DNA of 64,000 bases from Apostichopus japonicus. Taxonomy: Eukaryota > Echinodermata > Holothuroidea > Aspidochirotida > Stichopodidae. Positions 12,521 to 25,100 of this stretch are shown here, in pieces (position 1 is the first letter of the stretch; each line of letters starts with the position of its first letter). The translations under genes and the position numbers were made by a program. The DNA lies in the NCBI RefSeq assembly GCF_037975245.1, contig NC_092582.1, positions 24,588,077 to 24,652,076 on the forward strand, given 5' to 3'. A model generated the notes under the pieces. That model searched no databases. It had not been told where the DNA came from and saw only the letters and a list, made by a program, of their open reading frames with translations.

Positions 12521-13079
12521 CGCGCTTTGTATTGCTGCAGAACAATCATTAAATACCAAATTGGAAAATGTTTCAAAAGGAAAACAGATTTTTACCTCAC
12601 TTTTTGCAATGAACCTTGACTACAGTTTAATTTGATGTTACTATCGACTAGCATCGATAGAATGATAAAACTTAGCTCGAACAGCTTCTTTAACATGCAA
12701 ATGAATAACCGTTGTATCTACAATTAAGAGAGCCTCGCAATAAATGTGAAGCCCGCAATCTAAAATGATGAGCTGTAGGTGACATTCTTAAAGGATATCA
12801 TGAATATTGATAACAAAACAGAAAGTTGATTTTTTTTCAGGGTGGGTTAATATTAGATTACTTCAAAGGTCGATGTTTTGTGTAAACAATACACAGTTAA
12901 TAAGAGATAAGGAGAGATTCACCTTGATGTAATCTTTGTCGAGCCAGAGACCTGTTGGTAAAGTGACTGGTTCTGTTGACTTATAGAATTACACATTGAT
13001 TTATGATAATTTTGTTAAGTTAGTTTTATCCATGCATACTGTATCTATATTCAACAGATCATCGCTTTGAGAGATAATC

Positions 13080-13146
13080 ATGGGTAATATCACTCAAAGG
13101 AAAAGAAAAGTCCAAAGCCAACCAGATGCGAAAGCTGTTTTGCAAG
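13080..13146 (+). CDS. NLR-like gene, exon 1 (start codon)
   Basis: ATG at 13080 opens 22 codons, including the basic cluster KRKVQ, which could be a nuclear-localisation-like or simply basic leader. An in-frame TGA at 13068-13070 lies 12 bases before the ATG, which supports this start. A possible splice acceptor (tattcaacag) ends at 13057, so a separate 5'UTR exon is likely. The donor is CAAG|GTTTGT after 13146. The exon ends in phase 1 and its last base completes a GAC codon with exon 2. Confidence 0.7.
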
Positions 13147-16100
13147 GTTTGTAGTAATAACATAATTTGGTATCAGTAACTTAAGCATAGGAACGCTGAT
13201 GCTAAAATAAACATTGGTAACGACTTAAGCCTCAGCATTGTAATAACTCTTACAGCGTATGATTGAGAGTTCAACACGATTGGTTTATTATTATTTTATT
13301 GTATTTTAATAAAAAGATAGTTTGGTGATATCAAACTGATTGAGTGACTTCTGTAACATTGTGAGATATTATAATACACTGTATTAAACTGCAACGAACA
13401 CACCTCTCTTGGACTGCTAGGCAGGACTGAGTTCAGATGTAAAATGTTCAAGTTTGTTCCAAAGAAGGGGAATGAAACGGTAATCCACCTGTATCAGATC
13501 GAGAGCAAAGTAATTGAAATATTTATGTTATTATAACTTAATTCACAAAGAGCCAATAAAGTCAGCATCTACTGAATTCGAAGTGAATTATACCAGTTGA
13601 AATCGACATCTAGATTATTAATTTGACCTAACTGATTATAATTGTTATATGTAGATATGAACGCATATAAGGCGATATATATATATGCATATTACTCCAA
13701 TTTAACTGGTATAATATGTCCTTCACAGTGACATCAAACAGCTTGCCCATCGTAATCGTTTACAGTTCATAGGCACTGACACGCCCCAAGTTTATTGACC
13801 AAAACATAATGCTTACAAATCAAAGTTTGTTCTCTTTTCAGACAAAAAGGACATTCTCATCAGTTCTCTGAAGAGCAGGTATAAACTACAATATGACGCA
13901 ATCCAGCCCATACCGTACATCAAGGACAGATTATATTGTGTAGACAAGGTATTTGTTGAGGGCGGTACAGAGATCCATATTGTTAAAGGAGCGACGAAGG
14001 AGAAAGAAGGCCAATGGGTACGTGTGGACTCGTACAAAGATATCTTCACAGACCCTCTAATGAAAACCAAACGGCGCATCATAGAAGCAGAAGCCGGGTA
14101 TGGTAAGTCAACAGTGGCCCTACAGCTCGCCTATGATTGGTGCAATGGAGTCAAGGATTCACCTTTTAAAGACGTAGAGATTCTAATTCTGCTCCGGTTG
14201 AGGCAGCTGAGCAGCAAGATATCTATCTATCACGCAGTAAAGCTGTTCTTAGCACCTAACGATCCTCGAATCAAATCTTCTGATATTAAAGATATCATTG
14301 AAAGCTGTTCTTCTGTTAAGGTACTCCTGGACGGGTATGATGAGTTTCCTGATAGGGACGGAGCTACCGGAAGTGACGTAGAACGTATCATTACCAGCCA
14401 TCTGTTTGGGAAGATTGATGTTACCCTGACAACCAGATATCTTCCGAAGGACTATGACAAAGCAAACACAAAGCGAGTGCGGTTAGTTGGTTTTGACGAA
14501 AAAGCACGTGACCAGTACATTCGCAAGGCTGTTACTGGGGAAGATGACGAAAGCGTTGCTAAAGTTAAGCGTGCTTTGAAAGCAAACCCGGTTCTGGATG
14601 ACTTATGTCAAGTTCCTCTCATCTTTGTCATGTTTTCTCACATGACCCACGAAAAGACACATTTTCAGAAATTTAAGTCTGTTACCGAGTTCTTTAGTTA
14701 CATGATCCAATGCTTCCATAGTCATCTTAGTAACAAATCAATGGATAAAAGTGCAAAGGCGTATAATATTGAGTATGCTGTCAAATACAAGGAACTTAGT
14801 AAAGTAGCATTTGAAGGTCTCTGCGGTGAAAACAAACAGTTATCATGGCGTAAGGATGGACTCTGTATACGACTAGGTCAAGGGTTTTGTCAACATTATA
14901 TTGCAGTTGGTATCTTGGTAGAGGAAGAAGTGTCTGCTGTGACAAACGAACATACTTCTGCTACAGACATACAGACAAGGACTGACGTAAGGTTCTACCA
15001 TCAACTATTCTGTGAATGGTTTGCGTCTTTTAGACTGGTAGAAGTTGTAACTGCTACAAGAGGTGCATCTGAGCTGGAAAATGTTCTTGATAAAGTGGAT
15101 CCATTTAATCTTCAGTACCTCTATCGATTCACCTGTGGGATAAGCTCAGCAGTTGGGAAGAGAATAATAGAATACTTGAAGAGCAGGGGAGACGGTGATA
15201 AGTTTGCCATCCTCTGTATCCTGGAACAAACTGGCGAGGTAGATGGAATCAAGGACACCGTCAGGGATCTGTGTTCAAAGAAAGTTGACATCTACAACCA
15301 CGACAGCAAGCTTCTTCAGAGATCCACCTTCCAGCTCTTGGAGATTGCATCTAGATTTGATGTAAGTATGTTTATCATATGGAAAAAGTATGTACGTTAG
15401 TTTCTGTCAACTATACCAAAACAACCTGATGATGATCGATTAACTAAATACACAAAAAATAAATATCAACAACAACATAATTTAAAACAAATATCCACTT
15501 CATAAATGTTTACGTCATATTCTATGACAGACAAATCTAAATATATGTATATTACATTAAACTACTCAGCCCGCCAAGAGAAAGTCACTTATTATCAATG
15601 TGTTGTTTTATTCAAATAAATCTCTTTTCATCGATGACTGTTTTGTTATTAGATATCATTCAAACTTATTGAAATTATAAGCAAAGATAGTTCAAGAATT
15701 AAGTCTACTGAAATAAATATCTCAGATAATCTAGACAGACAGCGTTCCGTCGGTTCGTAAATACGTGATTCAGATCTCTAAAATATATAAAGAAAACCAA
15801 TCTGTAAACTCCAAAGGGTCACCACGAGAGTTAATTCATTAAATGACACAGCTGAGAGATTACTGATCAAATCTACAGGCCCGAACAGCAATTTGCTTTA
15901 TTGACTTCTCGACATGGCCCTCTAACTAAACGTGGCAAGGAACTTAAGATTCAACACCGTACCTTTCACCGGTAGTTATGTGAAACCTGTAGTAGAGGTG
16001 CAAAGTAAGATTTAAACTTAAATTTTGTTACAAAACTCAATCACAAAGAACAAAGTCAGTAACAGTGTAGATTGATTCCACGATATATTAGAGTTTTGAT

Positions 16101-19100
16101 ATGGATATGTTGTAGCTGACGCTGCAGGAAGGTTGATAGTGTATATAGTTTAATACATTTCGGAATTTATGTTTTCTTGACATAGGATGGTACCTATCAA
16201 CGCATTGGATACTTCATGACGGTACTACAGGCTAATGTATTACTTATAAGTAGATATTGTCTTGAAGGGTAACTATAGGCAGAATTTTTCGTATGGATAT
16301 GTTTTAGTCAAAAAGAAAAAACAAAATTTAGGTGCCAGAAATATATCCATAGCTATTGAATTTTTCAAGAGATTCACCTTAAAACTATGTTAAAAAACTA
16401 GAATGCTCCGTTAAGTCTTCAGAGATGACGAGTCACCCCTCTGAAACAGGCCTACATGTTAACACTAATTCATTGATTTATAAATTACATTACCCCTTGA
16501 CATATTTGAAATTTCGTGTAAAAATATCCCTTATTCATTTTTTTCATTTCATTTATTGAAACCAGTATAAATATAGCATATTTATAAAAAGGAGCACACA
16601 TGTCAAACTTAAAAATAAATAAATATGAAAACCATGATAGATAAGATGTTCAAAAGATTGCACAACAAGAAAGCGTTAAAACTATGTACATTACTAGAAC
16701 TAGATGAAACAATTAAAGAATATGAAAACCGTGATAGATAAGATGTTCAAATGATTGCACAACAAGAAAGCGTTAAAACTATGTACATTACTAGAACTAG
16801 GTGAAACAATTAAAGAATATGAAAACCGTGATAGATAAGATGTTCAAATGATTGCACAACAAGAAAGCGTTAAAACTATGTACATTACTAGAACTAGGTG
16901 AAACAATTAAAGAATATGAAAACCGTGATAGATAAGATGTTCAAATGATTGCACAACAAGAAAGCGTTAAAACAATGTACATTACTAGAACTAGATGAAA
17001 CAATTAAAGAATATGAAAACCGTGATAGATAAGATATTCAAAAGATTGCACAACAAGAAAGCGTTAAAACAATGTACATTACTAGAACTAGGTGAAACAA
17101 TTAAAGAATATGAAAACCATGATAGATAAGATGTTCAAATGATTGCACATCAAGAAAGCGTTAAAACAATGTACATTACTAGAACTAGATGAAACAATTA
17201 AAGAATATGAAAACCGTGATAGATAAGATATTCAAAAGATTGCACATCAAGAAAGCGTTAAAACTATGTACATTACTAGAACTAGGTGAAACAATTAAAG
17301 AATATGAAAACCATGATAGATAAGATATTCAAAAGATTGCACATCAAGAAAGCGTTAAAACTATGTACATTACTAGAACTAGGTGAAACAATTAAAGAAT
17401 ATGTAAACCGTGATAGATAAGATGTTCAAAAGATTGCACAACAAGAAAGCGTTAAAACTATGTACATTACTAGAACTAGATGAAACAATTAAAGAATATG
17501 AAAACCGTGATAGATAAGATATTCAAAAGATTGCACAACAAGAAAGCGTTAAAACAATGTACATTACTAGAACTAGGTGAAACAATTAAAGAATATGAAA
17601 ACCATGATAGATAAGATGTTCAAATGATTGCACATCAAGAAAGCGTTAAAACAATGTACATTACTAGAACTAGATGAAACAATTAAAGAATATGAAAACC
17701 GTGATAGATAAGATATTCAAAAGATTGCACATCAAGAAAGCGTTAAAACTATGTACATTACTAGAACTAGGTGAAACAATTAAAGAATATGAAAACCATG
17801 ATAGATAAGATATTCAAAAGATTGCACATCAAGAAAGCGTTAAAACTATGTACATTACTAGAACTAGGTGAAACAATTAAAGAATATGTAAACCGTGATA
17901 GATAAGATGTTCAAAAGATTGCACAACAAGAAAGCGTTAAAACTATGTACATTACTAGAACTAGGTGAAACAATTAAAGAATATGAAAACCATGATAGAT
18001 AAGATGTTCAAAAGATTGCACATCAAGAAAGCGTTAAAACTATGTACATTACTAGAACTAGGTGAAGCAATTAAAGAATATGTAAACCGTGATAGATAAG
18101 ATGTTCAAAAGATTGCACAACAAGAAAGCGTTAAAACTATGTACATTACTAGAACTAGGTGAAACAATTAAAGAATATGAAAACCGTGATAGATAAGATG
18201 TTCAAAAGATTGCACATCAAGAAAGCGTTAAAACTATATACATTATTAGAACTAGGTGAAACAATTAAAGAATATGAAAACCGTGATAGATAAGATATTC
18301 AAAAGATTGCACATCAAGAAAGCGTTAAAACTATATACATTACTAGAACTAGGTGAAACAATGAGTAAAATTAAATGAAAGGTTCCAAAATACCAAATTG
18401 AATGTAAATTGCAGCACGGTAGATGAAAGAGTTCTTATAAAGTTGAATTCTATATTTTGGCAAGATATGAGGGTTCCTAAGATTCCTGGTAGCTTTCACC
18501 AACAGACAATTAAGTGGCCCATGTAGTGGGTGATCTTTGTCATCTCTAATTTTATTTGTCATCCTTACAAATTCATTCTTTGCAGCTGTGTTTACTTGAT
18601 CCTTCAGTAATAGCTGGCTTACATTCAATATACGTGAAGTATACTTAAGGAATCTCATCAGTCTATGCTTGTCAGAAGATGATATAAAGTGATACCATAC
18701 AGGAACAGCATAAAGTAAATGTGGCAGAATAAAGGAGCTGAACACATTTTTCCTTGCACCTTCATTAAAGAATGACACAATATAGGCAAGACTTGAAACA
18801 AAATAATACACTTTTTTCAAGATTTTCGAGATATGCGACGTGAACGTTAGATTATCATCAATGCATACTCCTAGGTATTCAGTTCTTGATGTTCGTTCTA
18901 CCTCAGATTCATGTATGGTGACACCTTGTGATCTTGCAGACAGAAGACCTTGATGTTTTATATTGATGTTAGCAAAGCACATTTCCTTCGACTTCTTAGC
19001 ATTTAGCAACAAATTCTTTCTATCACATTGTAATCTAGGGTAGAAAAATCCCTTATTGTAAGCTAGTGTAAACATCATATCCCTAATTTTAATATGGTGT

Positions 19101-22100
19101 TAACATATCACTTATTGTAATCTAGGGTAAACATCATATCCCCTATTGTAATCTAGGGTAAACATCATATCCCTTATTGCCATCTAGGGTAAACATCATT
19201 TCCCATATTGTAATCTAGGGTATACAAATACCTTATTTTAATATAGGGTAAACATATCCCCTATTGTAATATATGGTGAACATTATATCCATATTTTTAA
19301 TCTGGAATTGACATATCCATTGTTTTAAGATGGGGTAAACATATCCCTTATTGTAATCTATGGTAAACATTATATCCCCTAATCCCCTATTGGTATCTAG
19401 GGTATGCATCATATCCCCTATTGTAATCTAGGGTAGACATATCCCCCATTGTAATCTAGGGTGAACATTATATCCATTATTTTAATCTGGGATTGACATC
19501 CATTGTTTTAATCTGTTGTAAACATATCCCCTATTGTAATCTGGGGTAGACATACCCCTTATTGTAATCTAGGGTAAACATTATACCCCATATTGAAAGA
19601 TAGGGTAAACATCATATTCGTTATTGTAATCTAGCGTAGACATATCTTCATTATTTTCATCTGAGATAGACATATCCATTGTTTTAATCTGGGGTAGGCA
19701 TATCCTCTATTGAAATGTGGGGTAGACATATTCCCTATTGTAATCTGGGGTAGACATATCCCCTATTGTAATCTGGGTTAGACATATCCCCTATTGTAAT
19801 CTGGGTTAGATATATCCCCTATTGTAATCTGGGGGTGGTCATATAATATATTGTAATCTAGTGAAGATATATCCCTTAAAGGTTGACATGTCTCTTATCG
19901 CCATAAAGCGTTGTTTTTCCAATGAGTTTTGAGTTGTATCTGAGTAACTTACAGTCTACAGTATTAGGATCTATTGTACAGTCACTTAATTCATGGAATT
20001 CACTTGTTTATATGTATTCATTCTCAAAAAGTAAAAGTGTTATAGACATCCAACCTGCACTTTCAGTAGCGTGTTTTAATGTTCAACAACATTTCGATAT
20101 TACATTTCTAGTGCTTAAAATCATCCTTTAATTTAGCCTCTGGTTTTACAATTAGTCTTATTACTTAATTTGTTCGACGTTTGCTTTTGATTTCTACCAT
20201 TACAAACATGTCAAACTTGCCGCGAAACAGCGAATTTTGCAAAAGGGGCTGCGAGGTTTGAACTGGGCCGCAGAAGTGGAGTTTAGATAATCATCAGAGG
20301 ACCCCTGGGTGGGAATATAGGGGTAGAGTCATATTCATTGTAGTACGCATGCGCGCTACAATATTGGAAATACTAGCCCTCTTCACCATATACAAGGCTG
20401 GCTGGTGAATGCCAGCTCAACATACATTCTTCAGAGCAATCTCAAATTCACAGGTTGGCTACGCAGGGAAAAAAATCCAGATCCAGATTTGCAAAGAACC
20501 GCGGCGGCGAACTGCACACGTAAAGACAATAGACCTCCTTGAGTGGCATACTTCTTCAAAAATTGTTTACTTTGGCTCGTTATTCTAGAATCAATGAATA
20601 CAGGTAACATTTAAAAGCATTATAGTTAAAAACATCCTGCCATGAGTTGCAAGCAACAAATATTAATCGTATTTATCCGCAACGACTCGGTGTTATTTGG
20701 TAACTCTGGGCACTTACAGCTAACCCGTAATGGCGTGAGATGCTATAATGCACTCACCCCCTTCCCCTATAGCCATTCCTTCCGACTCACACCGACCTTC
20801 CTTTGACACTCCAGGTATTCAGCATGTCGGTGCAACGAATATCACCTTTCATTTGTAGAGTGTTTTAGATTTCAATTCTAAACAGTACCTTACATACGGA
20901 GCAGTAGTACAACGTCCTTACTTAGTTTAATAGTGTAACTATAAATACAATGTACAAAACAACAATAACTCACACGTTGAACTTCAGCTGGAGTCTAACA
21001 ATTTGTTATATTATACAAAAAGTATAATTATACAAGAATAAATGAACAATGGAAAACTGGCTGGGAATGATAGACAAAGAAACAGAGAATTTAAGTTTAA
21101 ACAGTGAACAAAATAATCAGCATCTCATGAATAATCATCAACCATATACATAAACATGAGAGAGTATTACTACATCATTAGCCTTAACTAACCGTCCTTA
21201 AAATTCATTACTTTAGGTGTTACATTGATGTTCTGTATGTAATGGTGAACACGTATTATGAATGGTTGGGCCTACATCACCCAATCAAATGATTATACAT
21301 ACCATGTATGCCAATCAATTCATTATACATACCATGTATGCCAATGAACCCATTATACATACCATGTATGACAATCAACTCATTATACATACCATGTATG
21401 CCAATCAAATTATTATACATACCATGTATGCCAATCAACTCATTATACATATCATGTATGATAATCAACTCATTATACATATCATGTATGACAATCAACT
21501 CATTATACATATCATGTATGACAATCAATTTATTATACATACCATGTATGCCAATCAACCCTTTACACAGCATAACTACATAACTCACATGCTCATATTA
21601 GCACAAAGCTTAAACAGTGTAAAAGTAAATAATATAGCACATAAGTAACCAGTCAACTAACCATCATAGCATATTCTGACAATGAAATATGGAATACTGT
21701 TACCTTTATAAATCAACAATAAAGAAAAATCCTTAATAAGAAATGGTCATCAAGTGAAGGGTGAAACATAAATCATGTTAAAAATGCACATCTCACACAA
21801 ACAAGAAAAGTCCTCTCTACTGGAATGTCAGTGTTAGATATTACATTAATTCTAGACTGAAGTCTTGTGTAGATATAAAATCTGAATTTTACAAACAAAA
21901 CAGTCATTACTATTTAAAGCATAACAAACTCTATAAAACATAGAAAGTCTATTACCATGACTATTATCTAACCTTTTCTAGCATATTCAATATTATGTAA
22001 CTACTATACAATCATAACAATATAAGTGTTGGAGATTGGGTTCTCAAAGTTGTAAAACAAAAGAATGGCTTAGTGTAATATTGATTCAATAAATAATAAA

Positions 22101-25100
22101 ATGGATAAAATCAAGGTAAATTTGTTTCCACTGACAGAGTATTTTCTGATTGAATCAATATGAAATTTGTGTTTAGGGCTAAGGAGCTGAATAGGCTTTG
22201 GTCATTCAATGCACAAATCATACACATCAATACAGCAGCATGTCAACAAAATGTGAACAGAAAGATTGTACTTTGAAACAGAGCAACATACCAATGTACC
22301 AAGAATTGAAAACAAACATGTTGTGCATTTCAAACAACATGAAAATTAATATAGTGACCTTTATCTGTCATATCTTGTTAACCAAAGAGGAAAATCTCAG
22401 GTGCTGATACATCTACTTTGGTAAGTCTGTCAGTAAGTGAAGTTGTATAGAAAACAATTTCTGCTTTCATTTGTCATCATTTGGAGTACTATAAATTCAT
22501 ACATATTTCCCACGTAAACCTTATTAACTGATTCGTTGCTTAGTTAATTTTGTTTGCAAATTTTATACCCAAAGAAATATACAGTTGTAAAGCACTGATT
22601 AATACTGTACTGACCACTAATATACTGGCTACCACTGTAAGTTATGAAAACAGAACACATTGGGTAAAAAAACACAACATTCTTATTTCTTCCCCCACCC
22701 CATTTCTCCCTTTTGCCTTCCATGAATGTCAAACATGCTTTGTCAATTTGCAGAAAGAAATCGAATCACATTATGGCCAATAAATGAGACAAATTACAAA
22801 CAATAACAAATGATCTGCAACAATGTCATCAAATAATATTACAGAAGCAATTGTAAAAAACCTTCCTCTCATCAACCCCCTAATTCTGTGTCTGTATCTT
22901 CCGATTAAAATTATAATTACCCCCTCCCCTCCTCCCCACACACACCAACCTCCCTTTATAGAGCAAAACAATACCCTCCCTTTCAAAAAGCAACTCCAAC
23001 GGAATAATATTTTGATTTAAAGATATATTTTATTTCTTAGTCCTGACAGCTGACAATTTCAGTTGTTTTAAAAATCCTAATGTTTCATATACAGTTCTAG
23101 CAAAGTATGACCTCGTTAGAATCGAGCCATACTTGCCACACTTTTACAACATGGAAACTAAAGATGATCATTTACTTCTCAGAACAGTTTCCTGATCTTT
23201 CCACGGTACTTTCCATCTGTAGACACCTCTGTGTGTTTTCCATGGTAAAATCTATCAGTAAAAATGGAAAGAAAAAGAATGTAAACGAGTTTATATTCAA
23301 TAAATATTCCAAAAGGCTCACAAAATAATAAAATAATAAAAGAATAATTGCCGAGGAGTGAGCTATATTAAATAATACAAGAAGATAATGCTACCAATGG
23401 TATGAAGTAGCAGGAACGCTGTAAATCCAAAGGAACTTTAAATAATTTAACATAAAATGGACAGAATAATTAAATTCAAACCAATTTATGCTGATGTGTT
23501 ACATACTAAATCTAACATTCTTCACTGGGTGGTGTAGATGTGCACAGCTTTTGCCAAGAGTGAGGAAGGGGGGGGGGGGGGGGTAGATGTAGATATGTAT
23601 GTGACATTCATGTGTTTCCAACTACTTTAAATGTGAAGGTGTTAAAGTTAAGCCATGATGGTACCATGACTTGCAAAATGGTGGCTGGTCATCTTAAGAA
23701 GAGTAAACATGGTAAAAATAGCTTATCAAGAGTACCATCTACACTCCTCACCTCCCCCCTTCCACATATCAAACCAACAGAAACTGGACTCTGGGCTAGT
23801 AACACAGCAAGAAGGACTATCCACCAAAAAAACCTGATGGACCAGGATTTTCCATCAAGTAGATCGGCAATGTCAGTTTGTGGACAGCAAATTAGAATCC
23901 CTTGAGACTTACAGCACTTGTCTTATTTTCTGTATTTAAAATGTTCTCAAATTTACATACATGGGTATCCAATGACTGTAACTTGCTGGCTACCCAACAC
24001 AATGTCTCTCACATATGAATTCACTATATGTATAACACAGTTCTATGTAACTGATTGATCTCAACAAGAGTATTTAATTAAGTGCCAGAAATATGGAATT
24101 CACTATTCATCACTTTAGCATGTGAAGTTTAACGTTTCAAAGTGTTTTAGATGTACACAGCAGGACTCACTACCATTTAACAACATATCCATGGAGTTAT
24201 AATATTGTAATGAAACTCATGACATCATTGATGCTTGTCTAACTGGCTTGTACCTTCACTTTCCATGATCACCGAGTTGTGTAGAGGCTGGTACATCCTG
24301 TAATGTAGTGTTGAAAATATCGGTCACATGCAAGGCAAGTATAAAATGAAAAATGTAAAAATTCTTGTAGCTGAACTTATAGATCTATAATGGTTCATAG
24401 AGGTCAACAGGTGACCAGATTACATGGAGGCCGTCTAGCTATTAATGGTAATATTCAAAATGACATACTTATTTTAGACTTTGTGACAACAGTTATTACT
24501 TTCATATTCATCTGTAGGTCACTTTCGTATAGGAGGGCTGGGAATGGGAGGGTGGGGAGTGGGGGGGGGGCTGTTGGTCAGTGCACAATTATCCTTAAGA
24601 AGTGTATTGTTGTCTCCCAGTCTCCTTTACATACATCAGCTTGTTCTATCATGAATTAAATACAAAAGAGAAATATCAAAGATTCATACTTATCAGTATG
24701 TTTTAATGTTACTTAGCTCATTTCTATGTAAACCTGCTGTCAACCATTTGAACTGTGTTATCACAAACATTTGTTAAAATATGACATGTGGGAATCTTCT
24801 TTTTCTTTGTGTAAGAGAAATAGTAAATTCAGACTGTGACTGTCTATGTACCAGCATGGTAACTCAACATGCTGATAATAAGTTAGGGTTGATATGTAAC
24901 AGCATGTCAGAATTCCTTGGAGTAACCCACAATAGCTAAGTGCAATTGCAAGGGTACATGAGTGTAGCCACCCTTCTTGGTGTGCAAGTTTTTGTCCCCA
25001 TTTCAGGAGTTAGAAGTTGAAGGTCTAATTGATGCCTTATTGTTTCATGATATGAAATGGGCTTTACCCCAGGAGCTTGACAACCTTTTTGTAGTGGGAG

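Noticed and set aside
14024-15400. Single-exon gene of 458 codons starting with GTG at 14024
   Set aside because: The conserved sequence continues in frame upstream to a splice acceptor at 13841, and the tail from 15362 lies after a perfect GTAAGT donor, so both ends of this frame are artefacts.
16622-18361. CRISPR array
   Set aside because: The units are contiguous 97-bp satellite repeats with no unique spacers, in an animal genome.
21262-21648. Repeat protein genes on both strands
   Set aside because: They are fully explained by the 30-bp minisatellite, whose period is a multiple of three.
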